Below, in pieces: positions 1-8,196 of a stretch of 64,000 nt of DNA. The notes beneath the pieces were generated by a model. The model ran no database searches. It was not told where the DNA came from and was given only the letters and a program-made list of their open reading frames with translations. The stretch covers positions 36,424-100,423 of the forward strand of contig JAJDCU010000042.1 of the NCBI GenBank assembly GCA_029260655.1, read 5' to 3'. Positions within the stretch are counted from its first letter, which is position 1, and each line of letters starts with the position of its first letter. The position numbers and the translations under genes are program-made. Source of the stretch: Phycisphaeraceae bacterium (GTDB lineage: Bacteria; Planctomycetota; Phycisphaerae; Phycisphaerales; Phycisphaeraceae).

Positions 1-1218
1 CGTGAATACACGATCGGCCCCAGCGACGTGATCGCGGTGATCATTTTCGAGCTGGTCGACCCCGGCCAGGAAGCGATCTACACGCGTCAGGTCGACGCGA
101 CTGGCCTGGTCCGCCTGCCTTTCGTTGGGGCGATCAAGGTTTCGGGCAAGACCCCTTCGCAGTTGGAAACGCACATCATCGAGCTGCTTGAACGCCGTGA
201 TGTGATCCACAACGCGACCGTCAGCGTGGTTCTTCAGAACACGACCCAAAACACCTTCACCGTCAACGCCTCGCCTTTGACAGGCGGGACGGCCGGCGGC
301 GTGTACCCGATCCCCCGGCCGGACTTTAGGCTGCTTGACGCCCTGGCTATGGCGCGCGGCGTGCCCGACCGGACAAAGCGTCTGCTGGTCATCCGTCAGT
401 CGCCTTTGTCATCCGATGTCGCGGGGGTCGTCCCCGAGGGTGTCGGCAAGGAAGGTGACGAGCCGGTTAAGGCCGCTCCCCCGGCGCCGCAGGACCCGAC
501 CCAACTGATCGAAGAACTGCTGCAGGGCGTCGACGGCGGGTCCACCGACACGGGCCCCGCGCCCGGGACGCAAGACCCCGCCCAGCAGGCCCCGGCGGGG
601 ATCGAAGCCGGACTCGACAGCGCACATCCGCAGGCCCAGTGGGTCAATGTCGGCGGCGAATGGGTCCGCGTTGAGGCCGACCAGGCACAGCAACAGGCCC
701 AGTCGACTCAGGAAAACCAGGCCAGGCTCAGCGCCATGGTGACCCAGCGCGTCATCGAGGTGCCTTATGAACGTCTCACCGAAGGCGACATGCGGTACAA
801 CATCGTCATCCGCCCCGGCGACATCATTAAGGTGCCCGGCCAGGCCGGTGGCTTCGTCTATCTCGGCGGTGCGGTCAACCGCCCGGGCGCGTACAACGTC
901 CCCGGTGAGAAGGACCTGACACTCAAGCAACTGATCGTCTCCGGCGGCAACCTCTCGGCGATCGCCATCCCCGAGCGGGTCGACCTGATCCGCCGGATCG
1001 GTGCCGATCAGGAAGCGACCGTGCGGATCAACCTCCGCGCGATCTTCGACGGCACCGAGCCGGACCTGTTCCTCAAGGCCAACGATGTGATCAACGTCGG
1101 GACGAACATGGCGGCGACCCCGCTGGCGATCTTCCGCAACGGGCTGCGGGCGACGTACGGATTCGGGTTCGTCCTGGACCGCAACTTCAACCTCGATGTT
1201 TTCGGAGCCGGACAATAA
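1..1218 (+). CDS. Polysaccharide export protein (Wza-like, poly_export/SLBB), 5' partial
   Basis: The reading frame is open from base 1, so the start lies upstream of the window; a GTG at 28 is internal to the domain. The first residues (REYTIGPSDVIAV) match the opening of the poly_export domain of Wza/KpsD-type outer-membrane export proteins. After a short first domain comes a Pro/Gln/Ala-rich stretch of roughly 110 residues (about bases 420-740), longer than usual for the family. A second SLBB-type domain follows (FVYLGGAVNRPGAYNV, about bases 850-980). The tail (ATYGFGFVLDRNFNLDVF) could be the C-terminal membrane-facing segment. In this family the protein forms the periplasmic/outer-membrane channel for capsule or EPS. 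Its partner here is probably the Wzc-like protein at 8193-10454. The Pro/Gln-rich insert is the only odd feature. Confidence 0.9.
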   Translation, partial: REYTIGPSDVIAVIIFELVDPGQEAIYTRQVDATGLVRLPFVGAIKVSGKTPSQLETHIIELLERRDVIHNATVSVVLQNTTQNTFTVNASPLTGGTAGGVYPIPRPDFRLLDALAMARGVPDRTKRLLVIRQSPLSSDVAGVVPEGVGKEGDEPVKAAPPAPQDPTQLIEELLQGVDGGSTDTGPAPGTQDPAQQAPAGIEAGLDSAHPQAQWVNVGGEWVRVEADQAQQQAQSTQENQARLSAMVTQRVIEVPYERLTEGDMRYNIVIRPGDIIKVPGQAGGFVYLGGAVNRPGAYNVPGEKDLTLKQLIVSGGNLSAIAIPERVDLIRRIGADQEATVRINLRAIFDGTEPDLFLKANDVINVGTNMAATPLAIFRNGLRATYGFGFVLDRNFNLDVFGAGQ

Positions 1219-1589
1219 TCACACCGGGTGGTCCGACGCCTGGGGTCAAAATATCGGTTCGGCGGATTGGTGGGACGATCACGGGGCCTGGACGTATCTG
1301 CGGCCTGGGTCATGGGTAAGCTGAGCCTTTTGATTTACACAAGGATGTGTCGGCCGATCAGGCCGGCCGGCCCCGCCTACAGTGCCTAGGGCGGACGACC
1401 GGCGTCAGGGAGCGCTATCGCTGCCGGGATCCGGTGTGATGGGGCCAATCCGGCGAACAGGTGCCCTGCGGCAGGCGTATAGCACCAAGGCGGATAGGCC
1501 GACCGGGTGCGGGGAGAATGGTTTTTCCAGCGTGCCCGACGGTACGGCGGGCGAGAACGAGTGATTTGATTAGAGGTGGCCCCAAGGGC
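1219..1589. other. Intergenic region, export protein to exosortase
   Basis: This 371-base stretch has no convincing gene. The open frame that runs from 1461 into the exosortase gene is not expected to be translated before 1590, because the Shine-Dalgarno-like AGAGGTGG at 1572-1579 sits 10 bases before the ATG at 1590. A GC-rich self-complementary run lies around 1350-1375 (GGCCGATCAGGCCGGCC). I see no clear sigma-70 promoter. Both flanking genes point the same way, so read-through from the export gene is possible. Confidence 0.4.
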
Positions 1590-3641
1590 ATGACCAGCAC
1601 CCCGGTAACGAACCTGACAACCGCAAGCGAGGCGAGGCCGTTGATCACCCCAAGGGGTTGGGTCTGGATCGGCCTGCTGTCGCTGCTGTTCGTCGCCCTG
1701 CACCGCAATTTCCTCTACCGCTCGCTGCTGATCGCGTTGGACGACAACAACTGGTCGCACGCGATGCTCATCCCGTTTATCAGCCTCTACTACCTGTACC
1801 AGAACCGGGCCAGACTGATGGACATCCGCAGCCGTGTCTGCTGGTGGGGGCTGCCGCTGGTCTTTGCCGGGATGGCGTCCTACGCGTTCTGGATCTTCCC
1901 CGGCCGCAACGACATGTTCCAGGGCTACAGCATGATCCTCGGTCTGTTTGGGCTGGTGCTGTTCCTGGTTGGGCCGAGGATGATGGCCGTGGCCTGGTTC
2001 CCGATCCTGTACCTGGGGTTTGGTGTGAAGGTCGCCCAGAAGCTTTGGGAGATCATCGCGCTGAAGCTCCAGACCATCGCGGCGGCCAGCTCGACCATCA
2101 TGCTGAACATCATCGGGCTGGTGATCGATATCGAGGCGAGCGTCCGTGGCAACACGATCGATCTGATCCATCGGGGTGTTCCGGTCAACCCACCGCTGAA
2201 CGTTGCCGAGGCCTGCTCTGGGCTTCGGATGCTGATGGCGTTCCTGGCGCTGGGGGTGGCGATGGCGTTCCTGGCGCCCAGGCGATGGTGGCAGCGGGGG
2301 GTGATGGTCTTGATGACCTTGCCGATCGCCGTCGCCGTAAATGTTGGCCGGGTGACCACGCTGGGTGTGCTGCACATCTACGCCCCCGAGTACGCTAAGG
2401 GCGAGTTCCACATCTTCATCGGGATGCTGATGCTGATCCCGGCCGCGGGCATGTTCCTGCTGCTGGGTTGGGTGCTTGACAAGATAATCATCGAAGACGA
2501 GGCCCCGCGTGGCGGGGGGGACACCCACCCGCGCCAGCCGTTGGCGCCGTTCGAGCCGACCGAGAACGACCCGTCGCTGCTGGTCAAAGGCGCGTTGATG
2601 GGAGCGGCTTTGACCGCCATGGTGTCCGCCTGCTACCTCCTGGTCATCATGCTGATCCGCCCCGACTTCTCGGTGCTTTGGATCGGGGGCACCGAAAGCC
2701 GCAACTTCGTGATCGCCGCCGTGGCCCTGGTCGCCTTGGTGCTGATCCTGGTCGTCGCCTTAGCGTGCCTGATCCCCAGGCACCGCCGGCTTCTGCCCGG
2801 CAGCCACCGGGCATTCGTCCTGGCGATCTGCTGCGGGCTGTTTACCACCGCGCTGGTCGCCCAGGAGGTGGTCCTGAGTGTCAACGGGGTCGTGGTCTTC
2901 AAAGAGGAACTGCCCGTACGCAAGACCCTTGAGCTGATCGAGCACCCCACAGGCACCTGGCGGTTCGTCCGTCAGGACCCGCCTTTGGCCAAGGACATCA
3001 TCGATGAACTGGGCACGGAGATGTATCTGAACCGCACGTACGAGGACACGGCTTGGACCGGCGGCCTCCGCGGGCGGATCGCCGAGGTACATATCGCCTA
3101 CTACACCGGCACGCCCGATACCGTGCCGCACGTCCCCCAGCAGTGCTTCAAGGCCGGCGGGCTCGTGCAGGTCGACGGCGGGGGTACCGTTCTAAACCTC
3201 CAGGGCGATAGCTACCGGCAGGATCCCAAGGTCCCCGGCGGTTACCTGCACCCCATGGAAGACCCGCGGTTCGGTCCGGACGTACGCATCCCGGGCCTGG
3301 AGATCCCCGCCACCTACTTCACCTTCGCCAATCCCGCCAACCGTCAAGAGGTGGTTAACGTCGCGTATTTCTTCGTCGCCAACGGCAAGTTCCTGCCCCG
3401 CCCAAGGGACGTGCGGCTCAAGGGCTTCGACCTCCGCGACAAGTACAGCTACTACTGCAAGATCCAGGTCACCGTCGGGGTCGAGGACAAGGAAGTCGCC
3501 AACGAGCGCATCGCGTCGCTTTTGTCGGAGTTGATGCCACAGATCATGTTATGTCTGCCTGATTGGGTCGATGTCACCGAGGGCCGATGGCCCGCAGAGG
3601 TAACCGCCGGGGCGATAAGCCCGACGGGTGCCGGAGAGTAA
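1590..3641 (+). CDS. Exosortase fused to an EpsI-like C-terminal domain
   Basis: 683 residues from the ATG at 1590. The N-terminal half is a polytopic membrane protein with the exosortase/archaeosortase triad: Cys209 in AEACSGLR, Arg254 in NVGRVTT, His274 in EFHIFIG. Exosortases are transpeptidase-like membrane enzymes that recognise C-terminal PEP-CTERM tails, and about twelve such tails are encoded in this window. From about residue 330 there are further membrane segments. After about residue 430 the sequence resembles EpsI, the periplasmic domain often encoded next to or fused with exosortases, including HVPQQCF, similar to the conserved His-Pro-Cys segment of EpsI. It is followed 7 bases later by the TPR gene. 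The fusion itself is seen directly; the processing role is from family knowledge. Confidence 0.93.
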   Translation: MTSTPVTNLTTASEARPLITPRGWVWIGLLSLLFVALHRNFLYRSLLIALDDNNWSHAMLIPFISLYYLYQNRARLMDIRSRVCWWGLPLVFAGMASYAFWIFPGRNDMFQGYSMILGLFGLVLFLVGPRMMAVAWFPILYLGFGVKVAQKLWEIIALKLQTIAAASSTIMLNIIGLVIDIEASVRGNTIDLIHRGVPVNPPLNVAEACSGLRMLMAFLALGVAMAFLAPRRWWQRGVMVLMTLPIAVAVNVGRVTTLGVLHIYAPEYAKGEFHIFIGMLMLIPAAGMFLLLGWVLDKIIIEDEAPRGGGDTHPRQPLAPFEPTENDPSLLVKGALMGAALTAMVSACYLLVIMLIRPDFSVLWIGGTESRNFVIAAVALVALVLILVVALACLIPRHRRLLPGSHRAFVLAICCGLFTTALVAQEVVLSVNGVVVFKEELPVRKTLELIEHPTGTWRFVRQDPPLAKDIIDELGTEMYLNRTYEDTAWTGGLRGRIAEVHIAYYTGTPDTVPHVPQQCFKAGGLVQVDGGGTVLNLQGDSYRQDPKVPGGYLHPMEDPRFGPDVRIPGLEIPATYFTFANPANRQEVVNVAYFFVANGKFLPRPRDVRLKGFDLRDKYSYYCKIQVTVGVEDKEVANERIASLLSELMPQIMLCLPDWVDVTEGRWPAEVTAGAISPTGAGE

Positions 3642-3648
3642 GAAGCCA

Positions 3649-6600
3649 ATGGCCGGTCGAGTAAACACCAAGTTCGTCTTCATCCTCAGTTCGGTCCTGA
3701 TCGTCCTGGTGCTGGGTTTCACCGCTTTGATGATCCGCAGCAGCCGAGACGCCCAGTCGCTGGTCGCCCGCGCCGAACAGTACCAGGCCGAAGGCGAGAT
3801 GGAACTTGCGGTCGAGACGTTCAAGCGCGCTGTCGGGCGCAGCAAGAGCGACACCCGGATCATCCAGAAGTACATCGACGCCCTCAAGCAGATGCCGGCG
3901 GACGACCAGGTCGAGGCACGCAACACCCTCATGCTGGTCCGCAACTACACACGCAACCTCTGCCAGATCGACCCCGACTCGCAGGCGTTCTTTCAGGCGT
4001 ACATCGATTTGATCGAGCATTACATCGACCGCCTGGGCCAAGGCGGCACCGCGGGGCTGTCCCAGGCCATCTACGAGTTGTGCCAGACCCGGCTGGAGAA
4101 CAACCCCCAGGACGAGACTGCCAGGCGTTACCGGGGGGCACACGGCTATCCACGGCTGACCGTGGATACACCGTCCGAGGAAGTTCAGCAGATCGGCGAC
4201 GACCTGCAGTGGGCCCACGAACAGTTCCCCGAAGATGTGAAAGTGACGTACACCCTGGCGCGTTGGAAGCTCTTGGAGGCCGGCCGACAAGCCCGCCCCG
4301 GTGGGAACCCCGCCTTGGTTGATGGCTTGCGCGATCAAGCCAAGGCCCTGACCCAGGCGGCTCAACAAGCCGACCCGACCAACCCCATGCGCAAGCTCGA
4401 ACACTTCCAAATCATCTCCACCACCGACTTCGACCCCGAGGCCGAGGACCGGTATGCCATGATCAAGCCGAACCTCGATGAACTGGAGAGCATGCTGCTG
4501 GCAGACCCCCAGCCCGAGACGGCGGTCCTCATCGTGGCGCAGTACCTCCGCAGTGTGTATTTTGCGCAGCTGATCGATGAAGACCTGGACCCCATCGCCA
4601 AGGCTTCGGTGAAGAATAACCAGGGTACCCGCCGGGGGATTGAGTTGCTGACCGCCGCCGTCGAGGCCCACCCCGACGCCATGACCATCCACCGGGTACT
4701 GGGCATGGAACTCAAGCGGGTCGGTGAATTCGAACTGGCGCGCGACCACATCGAGCAGGTACGCAAACTCAGCACACGGGGCGAGTATGTCCAGGCCCTG
4801 CGCAACTACAATCTGCGTTTGAGCGCCTCGATCGAGGGGGCGGACCTGACCATGATCCTCGCCACCAAGCAAGTCGAGGATCCGGATCGCGAACGGATGT
4901 TCACCCAGGCCGGGGAGATCCTCGATGAGGTCAGCGTGGCGGGGCTGGGCGATACGCCGCGGGTGTTGATGCTCAAGGGCAAGCTCGCGCTGATCCAGAA
5001 CAGGGTCCGCGAGGGACTGGTGAGCATCGACAAGGCCGCTGAACTGTACCCCGCGTTCAGCCAGGACAAAGCCGAAGCGCTATTGCTGTCTGCTCAGGCG
5101 CGCTCACAGCAGGGCGACTGGGGCGCTGCGGCCGAGCGATACGAGCAGTTGCTGGCGGTCAACCCCCAACTCATCTCGATCCGTATCTCGTTGGCGAGCA
5201 TCTACCTGCGCGGCCAGCAGATGGAAAAGGCTCACGAGCACCTGGACTATGTGTTGACCGAGGATCCACACAACGAACAGGGCCTGATCATCCAAGCCGC
5301 GCTGCTGGCCCAAGAGGACGACCTCGACCAGGCGATCAAAATCTATCAGCAGCTTGACCTGTCCGGCCGCCCGGATCTGGGGTTGGGCCTGGCCAAGCTA
5401 CTGATCCTGAGCGATCGCAAGACCCCGGCCTTGCAGTTGCTGCGGGGGTATTTCGATGACGATCCGACCAACATCCAGGTGCTGTCGATGATGCTGGATC
5501 TGGCCGACACCGACGAGCGTAAGCGAAGCCTCATCCAGGCTTCCCGCGACGGCGGGGCGGACCCCGAGGTGCTGGACCTGCTGACACAGCAGCTCGATCC
5601 CAGCCGGGTCATTGACCAGGCCCAGGCGATTCAGGACGTGCTCAATCGAGAGGAGGACCCGTTTCTCCGGGCGATCGGCGGGGCGAGGCTCTACACCCGG
5701 GCGGGGGAAGCGGAGAAAGCCCGCGAGTACCTGGCCGAGGCCGCCAAGCTCAAGCCCGACCACAAGGCCGTGGTCGATTTGCAGTTCGACTTCGCCATGA
5801 AGGACAAGGACCTGGAACTGGCACAGAAGTTAGCCGACCGCGCCGCGGAGCTGAACCTCGACGAGGCGTCGGGTCGGTTCTACCTGGCGCAGATTTATGC
5901 GGTCAGGGAGGATTACACCCAGGCGATCAGCACCCTGCGCGAGGGGCTTGAGCAGATCCCGATCAACTCCTCGGGCTGGTCACTGTTGGGCGATATGCTC
6001 ACCGCGGACAACAACTTTACCGAAGCGGTCAACGCCTACGAGACGGCGTTGGAGCAAAGGCCCAACGACCTGCGTGCGATGCGCGGCCTGGCGGCGCTGC
6101 GGGACCGCCAAGGCCGGCATGAAGAGGCCCTGCGGATGCTCAAGTCCGGGTACGACCAGTACCCCTCCAATTTCCGGCTGCGGGACCTGTATCTGGCGTA
6201 CGAGGGGCGGTACGGCGACAAGCAGGCCGCCTTGAAGATGCGCAGGGCGGGTGCTCAGAAGGAGCCGGACAACACCGACAACCTCCGTGCGCTGGCGCTA
6301 TTGCTGGCGGAGTTGGAGCAGCCCGACGAAGCCCTGCAAACCATCCAGAAACTGATCGAAACCCAAGGCGCCTCGCCGGTCAACACCATCACCCTGGCAC
6401 GGGTACATCAGATCGCCGGTGACGCGCAGCGGGGCGAGCAGGTCATCCGCCAATATATTCAGGACCAGGGGTCCCAGGCCACCCTCATCGACCACATCAT
6501 GCTGGCGCGATACCTCCTCCAGATCGGCGATTTCCCCAATGCCCTCGCCGCCTACGAGCAGGCCGCCGAGCTCCAAAGCGAGCAGCGCGAGGTGACCCGT

Positions 6601-8196
6601 GAGCTGGCGAATCTGTATTTCAGCCGCGGCGCCTTCGACCGTGCCGAACCTTTGTACGACGAGCTGCACGCCCAATTCCCCGACGATGACAGGCTCGGGC
6701 TGAGGCTGGCCGATTCCCTGGTCAGGACCGGACAGTTCCAGGAGGCTTCGCAGGTCTTGTCCAGTCTCAAGAAACCTTCGGCGACCGCCGATGCCCTGCG
6801 GGCGCTGATCGCACAGGAAGGCGGGGATTTTGAAGAGGCGATGAGGCTGGTCAGTAACGCGATCGAAGCCGAGCCCGGCAAGGCGGTGCTCTACTTCGAG
6901 CGTGCCGTGATCTTGACCCGGGCCGGGGACAATAAAACCGATGCGATCCAGGACCTTAACACCTCGTTGAGTCTTGACCCCGGCCACCTTTTGTCCCGGC
7001 GGTTGTTGATCGGTTTGCTCCTGGAGGAGGGCCAGCGCCGCGAGGCGGCGCGCGAGTTGAACACGGCGGTCATCCGGCACCCCGACTTCGCCGAGGGCCG
7101 GCTCAAGCTGATCCAGATGCGCGTCCAGGACGCCGACCTCTCCGCCGCGCGGGCCTTGGCTCAGGACGGGGTAGACCTCGCTCCCAAGGACCCGACCTGG
7201 CACAGCGTCCTCGCCGGGCTGGCGATCCAGACAGAGGATTTCCAGGACGCGATCAAGTCCTACCAGACCGTCATGGAGTTGGCGCCGACGCCGGCGAACC
7301 TGATGTCGCTGGCGTCATTCCAGCTCAAGCACGGCCGGGCCGGTGACGCCCTGACGCTGCTGCGCGACCACGCCGAGATGGTCAACCAGCTCCCCCGTCT
7401 TCAGACCGTGATGGGCCGGGCGCTGCTGGCGACGGGGCAGTCCGAGCAGGGACACCAGGTCTTCGCCCGATCGATCGAGCGCTGTACGAGCCTGACCCAG
7501 TTGCTCGCGGTCGCCAGTCTTATCCGTGAGGACTACAGCCTTGAGCAGACCGTTTCGCTGTTTGAAGGCCTGGCCCAGCCGCCCTCCAGTGCTTGGGTGG
7601 GCTTGGTCTTGGCGCAGCTGCACCTTGAGGCCGACCTATCCGACGAGGCGGTTAGCCGTCTCTCGTCGGTGGACGCGATGATCTCACCGCAGGACCCCCA
7701 GGCCCGTCAGGTGTTCGACCAGATCATGTCGTTGTCACTGCACCAGGCCGGCAGGCACGAGGAAGCGCTGGTGGTCTACCAACGGATCCTCCTGGCCCAG
7801 CCGGACAACACCTCGATCCTGAATAACATGGCGTACATGCTGGCCGAGGACCTGGGTCGGCCCGATGAGGCCCTGCCGCTGGCCGAACGCGCCGTGGAGA
7901 TCGAGCCGCAGAATGCACAGATCCTCGACACGCTGGGGTGGGTACAGTTCAAGGTTGGCCAGAGCGAGAAGGCCCAGGCCACGTTGAAAAACAGCATCGC
8001 CCTTGAGCCGCTGTCGGCCAACCATATGCACATGGCCGAGGTCCTGATCAGCCAAGGTTATAAGACGGAGGCGGGGCGTTATCTGAAGACGGCCATCGAT
8101 CTCGCCGAGCAAAACAATGAGACGGACATGCTCAAGCGGGCAAGAGAACTGCTTGAGAGCATCGATCAACTGACGGAGGCTTCGGTAAGTCCATGA
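3649..8196 (+). CDS. Giant TPR-repeat protein (PrsT-like) with N-terminal membrane anchor
   Basis: 1515 residues from ATG 3649. I prefer this to a GTG at 3628 because GGAGAG lies 11 bases upstream and because it removes the overlap with the exosortase gene. A single hydrophobic segment (FVFILSSVLIVLVLGFTALM, residues about 8-27) is followed by an almost unbroken run of tetratricopeptide repeats with the A-x-x-x-Y/F pattern (for example LAEAAKLKPDHKAVVDL, YETALEQRPNDLRAMRGLAAL). EPS loci with exosortases often carry a large TPR protein called PrsT, typically shorter (roughly 900 residues) and a lipoprotein. This one is longer and has a membrane helix instead of a lipobox. The stop overlaps the next start by 4 bases (ATGA), so the two are translationally coupled. 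Probable role: scaffold for the secretion/processing machinery. Confidence 0.85.
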   Translation: MAGRVNTKFVFILSSVLIVLVLGFTALMIRSSRDAQSLVARAEQYQAEGEMELAVETFKRAVGRSKSDTRIIQKYIDALKQMPADDQVEARNTLMLVRNYTRNLCQIDPDSQAFFQAYIDLIEHYIDRLGQGGTAGLSQAIYELCQTRLENNPQDETARRYRGAHGYPRLTVDTPSEEVQQIGDDLQWAHEQFPEDVKVTYTLARWKLLEAGRQARPGGNPALVDGLRDQAKALTQAAQQADPTNPMRKLEHFQIISTTDFDPEAEDRYAMIKPNLDELESMLLADPQPETAVLIVAQYLRSVYFAQLIDEDLDPIAKASVKNNQGTRRGIELLTAAVEAHPDAMTIHRVLGMELKRVGEFELARDHIEQVRKLSTRGEYVQALRNYNLRLSASIEGADLTMILATKQVEDPDRERMFTQAGEILDEVSVAGLGDTPRVLMLKGKLALIQNRVREGLVSIDKAAELYPAFSQDKAEALLLSAQARSQQGDWGAAAERYEQLLAVNPQLISIRISLASIYLRGQQMEKAHEHLDYVLTEDPHNEQGLIIQAALLAQEDDLDQAIKIYQQLDLSGRPDLGLGLAKLLILSDRKTPALQLLRGYFDDDPTNIQVLSMMLDLADTDERKRSLIQASRDGGADPEVLDLLTQQLDPSRVIDQAQAIQDVLNREEDPFLRAIGGARLYTRAGEAEKAREYLAEAAKLKPDHKAVVDLQFDFAMKDKDLELAQKLADRAAELNLDEASGRFYLAQIYAVREDYTQAISTLREGLEQIPINSSGWSLLGDMLTADNNFTEAVNAYETALEQRPNDLRAMRGLAALRDRQGRHEEALRMLKSGYDQYPSNFRLRDLYLAYEGRYGDKQAALKMRRAGAQKEPDNTDNLRALALLLAELEQPDEALQTIQKLIETQGASPVNTITLARVHQIAGDAQRGEQVIRQYIQDQGSQATLIDHIMLARYLLQIGDFPNALAAYEQAAELQSEQREVTRELANLYFSRGAFDRAEPLYDELHAQFPDDDRLGLRLADSLVRTGQFQEASQVLSSLKKPSATADALRALIAQEGGDFEEAMRLVSNAIEAEPGKAVLYFERAVILTRAGDNKTDAIQDLNTSLSLDPGHLLSRRLLIGLLLEEGQRREAARELNTAVIRHPDFAEGRLKLIQMRVQDADLSAARALAQDGVDLAPKDPTWHSVLAGLAIQTEDFQDAIKSYQTVMELAPTPANLMSLASFQLKHGRAGDALTLLRDHAEMVNQLPRLQTVMGRALLATGQSEQGHQVFARSIERCTSLTQLLAVASLIREDYSLEQTVSLFEGLAQPPSSAWVGLVLAQLHLEADLSDEAVSRLSSVDAMISPQDPQARQVFDQIMSLSLHQAGRHEEALVVYQRILLAQPDNTSILNNMAYMLAEDLGRPDEALPLAERAVEIEPQNAQILDTLGWVQFKVGQSEKAQATLKNSIALEPLSANHMHMAEVLISQGYKTEAGRYLKTAIDLAEQNNETDMLKRARELLESIDQLTEASVSP

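Noticed and set aside
409..1215. Long open frame on the minus strand
   Set aside because: It lies fully opposite the export protein, which has clear domains; composition is that of a GC-rich shadow frame.
1386..2528. 380-codon minus-strand frame
   Set aside because: Opposite the exosortase, with His/Gln/Arg-rich nonsense composition typical of antisense frames in high-GC DNA.
3574..4872. 432-codon minus-strand frame
   Set aside because: Opposite the TPR protein; mirrors its codon pattern and lacks any domain or ribosome site.
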